Positions 45,417 to 57,738 of a stretch of 64,000 bases of DNA are shown here, one piece after another (positions within the stretch are counted from its first letter, which is position 1; every line of letters begins with the position of its first letter). The notes under the pieces are model-generated. The model saw only the letters and a program-made list of their open reading frames with translations. It did not search any database and was not told the DNA's origin. Location of the stretch: positions 682,001-746,000 of the forward strand of contig JAETXT010000012.1 in the NCBI GenBank assembly GCA_019188255.1, read 5' to 3'. Source of the stretch: Verticillium longisporum (lineage: Eukaryota > Ascomycota > Sordariomycetes > Glomerellales > Plectosphaerellaceae). The position numbers and the translations under genes were made by a program.

Positions 45417-46060
45417 CTATACAGAAGCGCGACATAACCCTGTCACGGTGCCGCCTAGAAGCACTGCGCCGGAAGCCACGAGATTGGTGCACCCGCCTCT
45501 GCAATCTCTTGTTAGCCAGGCACGCGCTTCATTCTCCCCGTCTTGGCCGGAAGCCCCCGAATCGCTCTCTTCAAGGCAATCTTTCTCTCCCTTTCCGCGT
45601 GTTGCCAGAGCTTTTGCAGACTTCCGTTCCATGTGGGAAATGACTTACGTGTGCAAATGTCCAGGCCATACTGGACGGCGCTGACGGCCGTCGTGGTAGA
45701 AGGGCACTCCTTGCAGGCGCAGTCACGGTAGGCGAGGGCGAGGAACGTGCTCTTGCAGAAGCAGAGGAACATGTTGGCCTCCGTGCAGGTCTGCGCCTGA
45801 GGAAGCTGCATCGTCTTTTCGAAGCAAGACAGCTATTTAGGTGGGAGAAGATGCATTAGCCTGGTTTGTCTTCTTTTGTCTCCGACGAGAGCCGATGTTG
45901 TGATCATGAGGAGGCGGGAAGGGCGGACGGGAGGGGACGGCAGTCATCTGGGCCAGCTTGACTGGGCTGGTGTACTTACAGCACACAGGGGGAACTGAGC
46001 CGAGACGGTGGAGACCAGAGTGGTGGCGGCAACGGCCAGGATGGTAGCGGAGAACTTCAT
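45417..46060 (-). CDS. Second CFEM-domain secreted protein, 138 aa
   Basis: ATG at 46060, signal peptide MKFSATILAVAATTLVSTVSA. Exons 45980-46060, 45649-45832 and 45417-45568; introns 45833-45979 (147 bp) and 45569-45648, phases match. The CFEM domain reads LCALSC, QTC, NMFLCFC, RDCACKEC, DIC, that is eight family cysteines plus one. It shares the EANM(F/Y)LCFCKST core with the first CFEM gene, suggesting a tandem duplication followed by divergence. The C-terminal exon has an acidic/Ser linker and a weakly hydrophobic end, a less convincing GPI signal, so it may be freely secreted. The last exon is the least certain. Confidence 0.75.
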
Positions 46061-48437
46061 CTTGCTGGTTGGATGGTCACGTATTCTCACGTATTGGAAG
46101 GACTATCGAATCGTGTTGGTGATGAGGGTGCTGATATGTGGCTTGGATGGACAAGCTTTAGTTTCAAACGAGATTAAACACCCATCTTATACATTTTCCA
46201 AGAGGCATCTCCGGGAAACCATCATGCACCTCGGCCTCCGAACTTGTCGTCCCACGATGCTCGTCAGAGCCTTGGCTTCATGGCCCTCAAATGCCTCAAC
46301 CTTCGGGGCAAGACTTTTATTCGACTCGAGCCCGAATTCTGCAAGCCACAGACTGCAAGAGGAAGGATCTTCTGATCATGAGAACTCGTCTGGATGCTTG
46401 GCGCCACTCAGGATTAACCTGGGGGCGGCCCGCACGGCAAGGAGTGAGAAGAGTCAACGGCCGCTGGCGGGGCCCTGATCACAACATCCAATAGAATGAG
46501 CCTCAACCATCTAATCAGATGGAATCATGGCTGAAATCAGCCTATTCGCCCGGACGTGGACAGCTTCCTGCACCGCATAGCTGACAGGCCCCCTCCTGGG
46601 TGATCCATAGTGCCTTGGCACCCACGAAGCTACCTTGCGGAGTTCATGCTAGGCTCGGAGCAGTGCAGTGAAGCGAGGAAAGTGAGATCTGCGTCAATAG
46701 TCCTCGAACTTGAGCGCCCAGTCCCATTCTTTGGCGGATAAATCGGAGTAAGGACGTGGTGAAGATGGTGTTGTCACCGCGGAACTGTCAAAGTGGCGTA
46801 TCAGGCGTCGAGTCAGACAGTGCAAGATATTGAACATGCCATGAAGCCTACGACGCATGATCAAGGTTTTGCAGCCACAGGTCCAGTACGGTGTTCTGGT
46901 CTTGCGAGATCGTTCTCGCAGACCTGTGAAGAAGCTCTTATCGAACGGCTCAACTCAACACAGCCACTTCCTGAGTGACGAGATCTTTGTATCAAGATAC
47001 GAAACCAGATTACAGAAGTTTGAAGATGTCTAGGTGCCACCAACTCATGAATTTCCATATGGCAGGAGATCTTTTCAACGGGCCGGTTTGATGTTCTGCA
47101 TTTTAGTGGGCCATCTTGGCGTGCCTCTTGGTTTCACTTATTCTCGGCGCTCCGGTATTATCTCATTCTCAAGACATGGAGTAAGCGTTGGCAACTTCTC
47201 AACAATGGCACTTGTGTGGCAGTCTTCTCAATCCGAATCACTTGTGGTTTCTGATTGTCATTGTGGTCCTGTTCGTGGCGAGCATACTTCTTCTCCCCGA
47301 GTACTTACTCTTTTCCTGGCCATCCTGCCTTGATGACATCACGCCTGAGACAAACGCACAACACAGCGTCAGCCTCAGGGCTTCGTTGCAGTGACACTTG
47401 CACGCAAGCCTTGAAACCGTGACCAGAAAGACGTCATATTGAACATTGAGTATGTTGCCACCTACTTTAGACTGTATATCGACTTTGTGCGGTCCCTTCA
47501 TATCGTGGTCAACCGATACTTGGAAGTAGCGATGGACAACGCGACTTTATGGATTGTTCTTCGTCCTTGGTTCTGCTAACCGCAGCCCTAACCCTCTACT
47601 GCGCTGGATCGGTGCCCAATTTCCATTGGGAAATCCTCCAGCTGTCGTACTCGTGAACAAGGCTTTGGCTTGCAGCATGCTTGTCACAATATTTTGAAAT
47701 AGCCGAAGCTATTCTCAATTCACTTCATGAACCGTGGACGAAATCACAAGCTATTCCTCCTTGCCTGCTCGCATAAACTACCTACTGAGACACAGTTTTG
47801 ACGGCGACCGACACCATGATGCTGTACTGAGCAACAACACACCATAGTATCCTTTCGACCTCATCATCCCCTTCTCACGTCACATGTCTGAGTTCTCTGT
47901 ATCATCAAAGTGATGTCTTCCAATTCTGGCAATTCTGAGCATGGCCACCAACTTCCAGTCACTTGGGCCTTGTCAATCGTTGGGTGCTGTGACTTGTAGA
48001 ACGCAAGTACAAGAAGGATCCAGGAATGTGCCACCGTCGATCAGTCTTCATTACGACAAAAACTTGAGCGGTGAGCTTAACATGTCATCCTCGTGAATCC
48101 ATAGAAACCCTACTCAGCAAATTCCCTGTACCACCATAGTATGTTGCGAGTGAAATTTGTAATGCCGATCTCGAGATATGATAGGGGTCGCACCATGATA
48201 GACGTTACACTCGAAGCGGTGCAATATGCTTCTATGGCCCAGTTTGATTCTCTTCAGCTCCATGGAATTGAAGAGAGATTGGAATGCGTCTACCTTGGAT
48301 GTCCATCAGAACATAAATAGCGGCGATTTCTGACTTGTTCTGGACAGTCAAGAAAGTCTCTAGTACCCATCATCACTGCCATTGACTCTTACAATTACAA
48401 CCCTGTGCTTATCATTCTGACAATTTAAATCCGCAAA
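46061..48437. other. Intergenic, no supported gene
   Basis: About 2.4 kb, mostly moderate GC, without motif-bearing frames or repeats. It ends in the promoter of the small secreted protein gene; a TATA-like CATAAATA lies at 48312-48319. Confidence 0.45.
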
Positions 48438-48961
48438 ATGAAGACTTCGAACGTCCTCGCTCCTGCCGCGCTTCTCGTCTTGGCCACCCCGGCGCAGGCC
48501 AACATTGGCCAGGGAGTAAAACTGGCATTCGATCTCTTCGGAGAAGGAATTGGCTCCCTCTTCGTTCACATATTCGGCGGAAAGCGTGATGTCAGCTCCA
48601 TTGATGGACACATCATCAGTCGTGACCCTCCCCCTGGTGTTCCGGCATTCGAATACGAGCGCTGTCGCAATGACATTTCGGGAGTCACCGTCACGGCTAC
48701 CTCCCCCGGCCCTGGTTGTAAGTGAAATCTGCCTGTCTCTGAGACAAAATAGACTACTCTGATTCGAACCTAATTCTTTTTCCAGCGGTCCAGTTTGTCG
48801 GGGTTCCAGCCAGCTGCATGAACCTGGCTACAGTCCTTATCGGAGACCCCGTCAATGGCCCCTATCCTTTGCCCTGCGGCTCTGACTGCCTGCTGTACAA
48901 CAACCTGTCACAGCAGCAATTTGACGATCTTGTCGCTGCTCTGCGGGCAAATGCCTCGTGA
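48438..48961 (+). CDS. Small secreted cysteine-containing protein, 151 aa
   Basis: ATG at 48438 with context AAAATG. Exons 48438-48717 and 48786-48961, phase 1 intron with GTAAGT and TTTTCCAG. Signal peptide MKTSNVLAPAALLVLATPAQA. A Lys-Arg (GGKRDVSS, about residue 50) could be a Kex2 cleavage site, giving a mature C-terminal part with five cysteines (YERC, ASC, LPC, SDC and CRN-adjacent). No family recognised. Size, secretion and cysteines make it an effector-like or surface protein candidate; this is inference only. Confidence 0.75.
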
Positions 48962-49713
48962 CTTCGAGATGAAGTAAATTGATAGGCGGAAGTTCATGGC
49001 TCGATGAGTATTCCCTTGTCGGCCCATGGACGACTACCAAGAGCTCAAGTCGGAGTGCGTCCTCACATCATGTTGGTTCCGCAAGATAGATAAATCCAGC
49101 AAGCTTTTATGGAGTAGCCCAAGTGCATTCAGTGTCTCGACTTTTGCAACCTCATCCTGACTTCCGGGCTGTTCAACTCGGGAAGTTTGGTCGGCGAATC
49201 TATAAGCGACATGTTCCAATACTTCATACATCAAGACCTCATCCGGGGTCTTGGAACCATGTATAGGAGGTCATGGCTCAACAGCAACCTCGCCGTCGTG
49301 AATGTAAAAATACTATCCTCCTGGCTGGAGTCATGCTGTTCGATTTGAGATACGGACAGTAGACCGTCAGACACATACGAGTATACTTACTAGAAGAACA
49401 ATCTCTCTCTAGCGTATGTGCTTCTGGATGTTTGGGACACCGATGAAAGTGAAATCATTGCCGAGCAGGACTGCCTGGATAGCCGAGGAGCTTTGTGCCC
49501 GAGATGCGGCAATGTTGAAAACACAAATGGTGCGTCAAGTACGTTGGCAAAAATCAAGAAATAGTGTTCATCATACCCTTAGACGCTGGCTTGCACGACA
49601 GGAATGAACGGCCAACGATACGGCGCCACACGACGTGATTAAACGCGTCGCTGCGTGAGAATTGTATAGACAGAAGATTGAATAATGAACACGAGAAAAA
49701 CTGAGGGCTTCGT
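48962..49713. other. Intergenic, no supported gene
   Basis: About 750 bp. Nothing recognisable on either strand. Confidence 0.45.
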
Positions 49714-51108
49714 TCATCCACTTGCTTGGGAGAAACGAACAGTACACTCCTCCTTGTACGCCTTCAGCTGCGCCATCTTCTTCTCAATGAATGGCTCCAG
49801 CTCTGTGCGCGCCACATCGTCAAGCAACTCAATACCGGTACCCACGTCATGTAGTGCGGCCCAATATACAGTATCGATGACGAAACTTTTTCTGGCTGCA
49901 TAATCAAACCAGAAGCGACCGGACCTCCACGAGTCACGCATCTGGGTAGACAGCCGTGGTCCAGTGAGTGCCTGCTCCTCTGCGACCCGCATGTCTTCTA
50001 CGAGTTCTAACGCCTGCAAAAACTGTTCCATTCTTGGCTCATAGAGGCCCCGGAATTCTTCCATGCCGCGACGATCAAGCCACAATTCTGGGCCAGACAG
50101 CAGAAGCCACCAAGGCGGATCGTATGAGAACTGTGCTGGCATGGCGTTTGTGAACTCAAAATCGAGCACCGCTGTGATTTGAAAAGTCGATGGATGAATA
50201 AGCATGTTGGGAGGCCGCAGATCGTCGCAGAAAAGGGGAAAAGGTCCAGCATCGTTGATGCAGTACTTGGCGGTAAGCTGGGCGAAGCGATGCCGGGCAA
50301 CAAATCGAGCCTGGGCAATTTCCGAGTCATCGGCGAGGTTGCGCTGCGTCCGAAGGTGGGTCAGATGCTCATGAGCGAGTGATTTCAAGTAGTCGCCGGC
50401 GCGATCGAAGGTTGAGGTCGGAAAGAGGTCATCTGGGTAACTTGCGACGGTTGCCAACTCGTTCATATTGTAAGTGAGTGGTCTTTTGGTAACGGACCAT
50501 ATGCCACCGTCTTTCGAGATAGCTCCGATGCGGGTGAAGGTAAGCTGAGAAAGTTGAAGAAGGTAGTCTGCGACTTGACGGTAGACCATGTCCAACATTG
50601 AGTTATCGACGTTTGGGTCCAAGACCATGTCATCTTGATTGCTTTCCGTCGGCTTCTGCAGGACCTTGGACAAAAGTGTCCCCTCGACGTAATCCATGAT
50701 AATAAACGGACCAAACTGTTGCGGGCTCTCGGCAGTGAAACCCCAATTGTGAATACGAGGGATAGGAATCGTTGTGTGTTGGCGGAGACACTCCATGACC
50801 TGGACCTCGTTCGCGACCTTCTCGTCTCTAAGGGTCGTAGCTATGTGTCCTGGCTTCGGGAACCGAATAATGGCGTCTGGGCCCCCATCGCTGAACTTGA
50901 AACGGAAGCTGAAGTTGAAGGAACCCTTGAGGAAACCAACGTACTCTGTGGCTCTACCTCCTCCCCGGCGAGCAGCAACAAATGTTGCTAGCTCAACTTT
51001 CGCGTCGAAAAGTCTACTTAACTAGGCCCTGCGTTCATCGTCGCCTTTAGTCTCCTCTATCTCGTCGAAGTAGGTTTTAAGTGAAGATGTCTGCATGTTT
51101 TTAGACAT
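49714..51108 (-). pseudogene. APH-family (aminoglycoside phosphotransferase-like) kinase gene with a premature TAG
   Basis: Reading from ATG 51108 (MSKNMQTSSLKTYFDEIEE...) the frame meets TAG at 51022-51024 (codon 29) and then stays open, in the same frame, to 49714. It is an APH-type fold: N-lobe with GSFNFSFRFKF and AIIRFPKPGH, hinge FIIMDYVEGTLL, catalytic loop LFCDDLRPPNML (Brenner-type D and N) and AVLDFEFTN for the metal-binding Asp. Fungal members are kinase-like proteins of unknown substrate. Expected residue at the stop is Gln (CAG to TAG, a CpA change as in RIP). The next ATG is at 50796, which would lose the ATP-binding N-lobe. Alternative: an unusual start or intron near the stop. 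Confidence 0.72.
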
Positions 51109-54100
51109 GTGGCTGCGGAAACAGAATAGACGGCCTGAAAGCAGGAGTGCTGTGTGAAAAGGAGATTGTTCAAGGAGCCCGTGATCTGGAAAGAGGGGAG
51201 AATGCGTGGTGCAGATTTACGTATCACTGAGCCTTCGGAAAACGTCAGTGATGTTCTATCCTCCTGGCCGAAGGTATTCATTCCGATATGAGGGACGAAC
51301 TGTGACTTACCATACACATACGACCATACCTACTGGAAAGCTCGGGATCCCGTCCGCTCTCCCATCGATAAACCAGTAAGGGCAGTATTACGTTTCGGAG
51401 AAGTCTCTACTACAAGGCCAAGATGGCCCGCACAGTACGCGCCCACATGACCTTTCCCCTCTTTAAGCCGCCGCTTTAGGCCCCACCACAAGCGCTCATA
51501 TATGTGGTATTCTGATTGGCAGCCTCAGCTTACATAGTCTCAGGGGTCCAAACATCCTGCCTTGATTTCGGTGTTCCGATTTGATCAGGGGGTGCTGTTG
51601 AGTTAAGACCTGGGAGCTTAGATTTTACAAGTGAGCACGTCGTAGCATCTTTGGCCTACTGATTCCTGGCTGGAAACAAGCCAAGCGTCAAGCTGCCTGG
51701 TTTCTCATCTGGTTCATTATTGTGTGCTGTAACCCGAAGTCTTCAGCCTTGGATTGATTATGATGCTTCTCGGCAAATTCGTAACGAGGCATCTACAGAA
51801 CACGACCTCTCCAAGGATCTGGCCCAGCTATGCTCATGCTCTTGCTGCAATGTCCAGCCGACGATATGGAGAGAGAGAAGGGGAAGCCTAATTGGAGTCA
51901 GTCACGTCTGGCATGTGCACGAGCGAAGCCTCTCTCCATTTAGCGGATGACGTTCAAAGGCTCTTGAACTACTGTCTTACGTCAGCCATAACGCAGAGAT
52001 TAGACGACCCATTTAATCGTATGTGATGCCCAGAAGGGATGAGATGCTGTCGCTTCAGTAAAAAGTAAATGTGTTCCCTACATCTTTGTGATGACATCTT
52101 CCAGCTCCAAGAGCCTTTTCCGCTCCGCAAGACGCAGATTCTCTGTTTTCATTGTGGCAATCTTAGTCGTTTGTCGACCGCTCCTGGGCTGGGCAGGTTT
52201 GGAGGCGTAATTTCAGGGCAACAAGCCGGGAGCTGCTTGACAACATAATTGTAATAAGCGAGGTTCATGCCAAAAACGAAACGTTCCGGGCGGTGAAACC
52301 TGGGTCATGCACGTTTTCCTGCCGTATTCATCCCAAAACCGTTACTACGTCGTCAGCAGCAAATGCGCCCTCCGTTCTTAGGTGTAGCTGACAAAGCCAC
52401 TTTTTCGTCAGAGCTCTCGCCAGAGCCGAACTTTTCGCGAGAGGATTTGAGGCGAAAGGAACAAGCGTGAACTTTAATTCTAACGATCAGTGGCACGAGT
52501 TGTAGAACACAACAGCATTTGCGAAGGATAGAAATTAGCGGGAAACTCGAAAGGCTAAATCGCTTATTCAGTGGCACAAACATGTATCTACGTCTTTGCC
52601 TAGAGAAACCAAGTCAGCACCGAATCTACACAACAGAAAGCCGCTGCAGTAACCGAGTGGTGCAAGCCGAGTGTTGATCAGGGCACAGCGACCTTCTTAT
52701 TAAATCATTTGTACCGCGTGACAGTCCTCAATCCACAATCTATGAATCGGTTGACCACGAGAAGACGACTTTATCATCTGTAAGTCTGCTATCAAAAGAT
52801 ACATTTACGCATCGAGAACTATATATTCTAACTCACGACCTATAACACTCGAGTTTGAATAATTATTAAGTGTCAGAGCCTGCTTCGCAACCAGCAGACT
52901 AACTGGCTGGGAGAGGGATCTTAACCTGACGGTAACGATCCCAAAGTTGTGATGCACCTTAGCATGTTCTCAGAGGAGCTGGGCCGCAGGCTCCTATAAT
53001 GTCCAGAGCCTGGCCAAGTCACAAGTAGCTCGTTTAGTGTCTCACCGCCAAACCGAGGATAGAGAACAAGAAGTGGCTCTGAAGCTCCTACCAACACTAC
53101 TAAACCGGGTCGCAATTTGGTGACACAGGTAGGGGGGTGGCTTCAGGCTAAACTAGCTAGGCTTGGACGGTGGCGCGGACTTAGCATGGCTCGTTTTTTG
53201 CTCGTGGTATGAAAGAGAGCATGGTGTACAGAGTCAGTTCCGCTTGCTAGTCACTCCCGTCGCCGACACTCAATTCGGCCGTCGATATGTAATGAGATTC
53301 ACCTCCCGTAGAGTGCGTGATGATAAACATGGCTCCAAGTCTCGCATTTCGTTATCTACGAAAGCCTGTTCATGGTAAAGAAGGACACTTCTCGGCTCCG
53401 GGGTCGCAGATACGCCACCGTCAAAATGGGCGATGTCGCCAATGCCAGAACCCATAGGATATGGCTCCTGTGACATGCTCGGTGCGACATCGCTACCGCG
53501 ACATGGAGCGTGATGTGGATTTACATGGTCTCAATTGAACTTTAGCATGCGAATTCGAATTCGCGCCTGTGAGGAGTCGGCGCTACGAGTGGGGTCTCAT
53601 TTGCTTTAAAGCGGCGACAAACCCGGCTTCGTCCTACCTGCCTTGAGGACCCATCATTGGATGGCGCGGGGACGAGTAGTGCCCGGAGCAGTAGTCACAC
53701 CATCAGTTCGCCATGCTTTGGCGAGCATCTCGTAGACTTATTCAGGGCTGTGGCGAGACAAGCTCGCTGCTTTACAGGTGGTTCCAGTAGCCGCCTTCGA
53801 AGCGTGGCGTTCAGCACAACAAAGGCGTCCATGCGCACACCTGAGCCATGCTTACCCCCACCCCTGCTACAACTGACGAATACCATCCAAACCCGCCTGA
53901 TGATATGCAAGAATGACTTTCAGGTATGAGGCGTAAGTATGAGGCAGAAGGCGAGGCCTCAGGTCTCGGGTGCAACTAGCAGGGTTAAGAGAGATGCCCC
54001 CCCCTCGTTCACAGACTGTAGTACACTGTCCGTCTCGTGCCGCCCACCGTTCGTCTTATCTTCACAACAGCATCCTCCCTGTCTTTCTCCTCCGGCCAGG

Positions 54101-54293
54101 CTCTGTTCATCATTTCATTCCTGGCATCCGGCATCCGGCACCCTGTTTGACATTCATTTCAGACCTTTCTTCTTGTGACTGTCTCACAGGCGCTCTTCTG
54201 GACCTCCTGCATGCTCATTTTCTGGCAAACCTTGAGCCATCCGAACGCGAAATCCCCCTTCTACCCTTGCCTTTGGCACACTGCGACCGCACG
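51109..54293. other. Gene-poor stretch, no supported gene
   Basis: About 3.2 kb of moderate GC. Frames are short and overlap on opposite strands. Pyrimidine-rich DNA before 54294 probably belongs to the promoter of the DUF3435 gene. Confidence 0.4.
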
Positions 54294-57033
54294 ATGTCTT
54301 CTGTCTTTCCTCTAGAGTCCCAGCCGCCCACGATGGCACCTGGGGCGACTGCCGTTCGCGTCGGACCACTGTCCCATCACTCGATGAGTCGGGAGCGACA
54401 GCGAAAAGCCCGGGAAGCCTTAGCCCAGTTCCAGGCAGAGCCGATCGCCGGCAGGGCATCAGTCACTCACGTCACAAGGAAGCAAAGGCAGAGCTCGTAT
54501 CAAAAGTGGCAAATGTAAGGTCGCCTTGAGTGCTCCGAAGACCATGAGTGAATGCTGAGCCAATCTGCAGCTTTTTCCGTAATGTGCTAGACTTGAACCC
54601 GGATGACATCTGGCTTCGGCTCTGTGACGGAAATCCCGAATCAATAGGATACTGCCAGGCCTTTCTTCACGATTATGTCGTCAACTCATTGGAGAAACGG
54701 GTCAGTCTTGGACCGGAAGAGTACGAGCTTGCGAGGACTGTGACTTGCACCAAGACGATATTGGAAGTTTGGAAGGGCTTGGTAAGGCATGCCGACGATC
54801 ACGTTCTACAGGCAAAAAGGAGAAGTGATCCAAAGAAGTCGGCGCACTGGACGCTGTCGGTGTCAGAGCGTTGCACAGGACCAGTGTCCAAGATCAGCCT
54901 GGTGAGTCGCCGAGGTGCCGTCCGCAGCGCTTTATCCCACACTTGCTGAGGTCAGAGTTCGCTAGTGGATCCGAGAGGGACTGACAGACTCGCTGGGATT
55001 ACAACGCGACCAAACGTTCGAGAAGGTGGAGATGACCGAGAAAGATGTCTTGTTGATTTTGACAACATTGTGGCAACGGGCAGACGATATACCCTGCACC
55101 GCATCTGAACGCGTTGCCTTCCACTTTGTGGTTCTGATGATGGCCATCGGAGGCTTTCGTCAGGGGACATTGACGCGCTTTCTGTATAGCCAAGTCAGAC
55201 TGGATCTGGTGCAGGATCCATCCTGCAAAGCTCCCCACCGACTGGTAGCTACGCCTACTGTGTTGCACAACAAACAGCAACACAAGAAGGTGATGAATAG
55301 TCAAGACCACAAGTCAGGCCGCTCTTTTCAGAAATGGCACTTGTAGCCTGCTGACTTGTGATTTTTCCAGACTGTCATTTAGCGTGACATCCATGCCTTG
55401 CCTTCTTACCGACCTCTCGAGCTTGATCATCAGCAAAGCTCTCAAGGATAAAGCATTCAGCGGAAAGTATGGCTCGGCTCTCGAGATGCTGTCGGTACCG
55501 AATCTGCAAGGACAACATCTTATCCCACTGACGTGAGATAATTCCATGCTGGAACGCCCCATATTCGAGATATCGCCCCAAAAGTACCATCAAATATGGC
55601 AGCGCACTCTGCTCGTGCTAGGCTGCCGAAGAATGGATCGCCCCTACTCCTTGCGCGTAGGCGCGGCTGGACGAGTGGATGGTAAGACACGCAACGCCCT
55701 ACAATGACCACCAAGAAGGTCAAGCTGAACACATTCAGGATCCTTGACGTCCGCAGTACGTAGTCACATCATCTCGAATACGGAGGCTGTGTTCCGAAAG
55801 AGCTATCAGCCAGTTCATACCAAAGAGAACCTGGCTGCTATCGCCTTTTCTACTGTTGCGGGAGACAACGAGCTTCTTTTCGAAACTCTTCGACAGTCAC
55901 TACTCACACGTGATGATAACGCGCCTATAGACCCGCATCCAGAGGATTACGCAAAATGGGATCAGCGGAGGGATATACAAGAGCTCGACAAGCAACTTGC
56001 CGAGATCCCACGTACAACGGCAGCTGACAAAGAGAACGCACAGAGGATTGCATCTCGGCGTGGCCATATCGTGGCGGCACTGTCAAAACTCCAAGTCATG
56101 CGACGTCGTGAGGAATACTTTCTTGAGGCCGACAAGTTAAGGGGTCAGGGACGTTCAACAGAGCACCTCGTCAGCAGAACGACGCGCCCGAAAGCCGGAC
56201 GCTATACTGTCAGTTCAGCAGCCGCGACGATTATCAGCCGCTACATGGTACGATGTTCGGGAATCGACATGCTGGCCACGACAAAATACATTGACCTCCT
56301 TGTCGCTTTCCTGTCTAATAGATTCTCGGAGGTCGAGCACCTCGAAAGCACTGCGACGACAATACCCACGAGTCATGGCATCGATAAAGAGGCAGACAAG
56401 CAGCTTTCCTTGCAGCTGCCGACGATTGAGGCGCCATTGCCAGTGGAGAAAGGACATATAGGAGTCAACATGGCTACTGAATATCGGTGTCTGTTCGGTT
56501 GTAAACCACTGAGCAGCAGATTTGCTCTGAACAGACACGGGGCAAGCATTCATAGAGACACATTTTCAACACCGTTCCACTGTCCCGAATGCTTGTCGCA
56601 AGATAAGAAAGAGATCATCATCAATGGGCTGTCCGAATGGATCATCCATGCTACGAGATACCACGGGAAACGCAGCGCACCATATTGCCCTCAGAATTCG
56701 TCGCTGGCTAGCTCAGGGCGATCTCGCCGCATCAGATCATCCCAAAAGGCGGAATGCACGCTTTGTCAGGGACAGTTCGCTGCCGGCAATGGGTATTCAA
56801 GGCATATGAACTCGGCGCACCTGCATCAAGGCCTCTTCGATGAGCCTTTTCCCTGCCCGGAATGCAAAATCGCGGGGGTAGAAGCTTGGATCGAAGGGAT
56901 TGAGTGCTGGCGCGAGCACACTTGGGAAGTGCATGGTTACAAGGGCCAGACGGGGCACAGGAAGTCTGATGAAGAATTCGAGGCAGCCGGGCTGGGCGGG
57001 GTGGACACGGGGAAGAAGAGGCTACGCGTGTAG
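54294..57033 (+). pseudogene. DUF3435 protein (tyrosine-recombinase-like) with C-terminal C2H2 fingers; one in-frame TGA
   Basis: Exons 54294-54514, 54571-54901, 54966-55312, 55371-55681 and 55757-57033; all phases match, giving 828 codons. Core motifs are GGFRQGTLTRFLYSQV (candidate catalytic Arg), FSVTSMPCLL, a Ser-Leu-Arg-Val-Gly block with AAGRVDG, and NTEAVFRKSYQPVH, all typical of DUF3435. DUF3435 is the tyrosine recombinase domain found in Starship 'captains' and many relatives. Downstream are C2H2-type pairs (YRCLFGC...H, ECTLCQGQF...H, PFPCPEC...H). A TGA at 55534-55536 (codon 355) lies where Trp is expected (LT-stop-DNSML). The intron at 55313-55370 uses a weaker GTCAGG donor. No flanking element ends were found, so Starship status is unproven. 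Confidence 0.78.
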
Positions 57034-57307
57034 TCCCAATGCTGCTATTGTACAAGATACCATCTGTGGTGCCTTATTGCCAGATTTGAAATCGAACCAC
57101 ATGTGGGCGCTTACAAGCCGAACACGAAGTGGGTCCCGCGCTTGACTCCCCTTACGCAAAATGACTTCCAGCAACAGGCAATGAGGTCCGCCCTCTGTAT
57201 GTATGTGTAGTATATAACACAAAGTGGGATGTCTGCGAAAGAAGTAACAGTTTTCGCACGACCAATAAACCGCCCTATGAAGTTGCGGTCGCGTTCGCTT
57301 TGACAAC

Positions 57308-57738
57308 ATGTCAGAACGTCAGCAGATAACTCCGCTCCCCCTGAAGCCGTACGACCTAGAGGAGATCCGCAAAAGTCGGAAGCGTGCAGCCACCAAGTTT
57401 TCCAAGCGCCGCAAGACGTTCTTGCGCAGGGCGCATGATCTGTCGCAAGATTGTCAGGCCAAGGTGTACACCTTCATCGAATACAATCGCCGCACATGGG
57501 TCTTTACGAGCGAGCCGGATCAAGCGTCATTTCCGCCTACAAAGGATGAGATTGTGAGCCGAGATGCTTCCGAAACAGGCCATACTTGACTGACTGCTCA
57601 TAGCTTCGAATCTACCCGCTTCCGGAGATATTCATACCTAGCATGTTCTCCACCTTACCTCAGGTTCACAACGGCAAGCATGACGTGGTAGATCCCGCGC
57701 TGTCAGACAGGTTTGATACTCACGCCGCTGATCAATGA
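57308..57738 (+). CDS. Small MADS-like (SRF-TF-like) protein, 126 aa
   Basis: Exons 57308-57553 and 57604-57738, phase 0 intron. Residues about 21-68 are basic then hydrophobic: RKSRKRAATKFSKRRKTFLR, RAHDLSQDCQAKVYTFIEY, TWVFTS. This follows the MADS pattern (basic DNA-binding helix, then alternating strand) seen in SRF-type factors, but the protein is much shorter than usual and lacks a partner domain. It follows the DUF3435 gene by 275 bp on the same strand. The tail is PEIFIPSMFSTLPQV... without motif. Probably nuclear if real; the assignment is tentative. Confidence 0.5.

Noticed and set aside
14148..55536. Reassignment of TGA as a sense codon, suggested by in-frame TGA at 14148, 20324 and 55534
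   Set aside because: Several intact genes here end at TGA in the expected place (1143-aa and 1551-aa proteins, the small secreted protein), so TGA is a stop.
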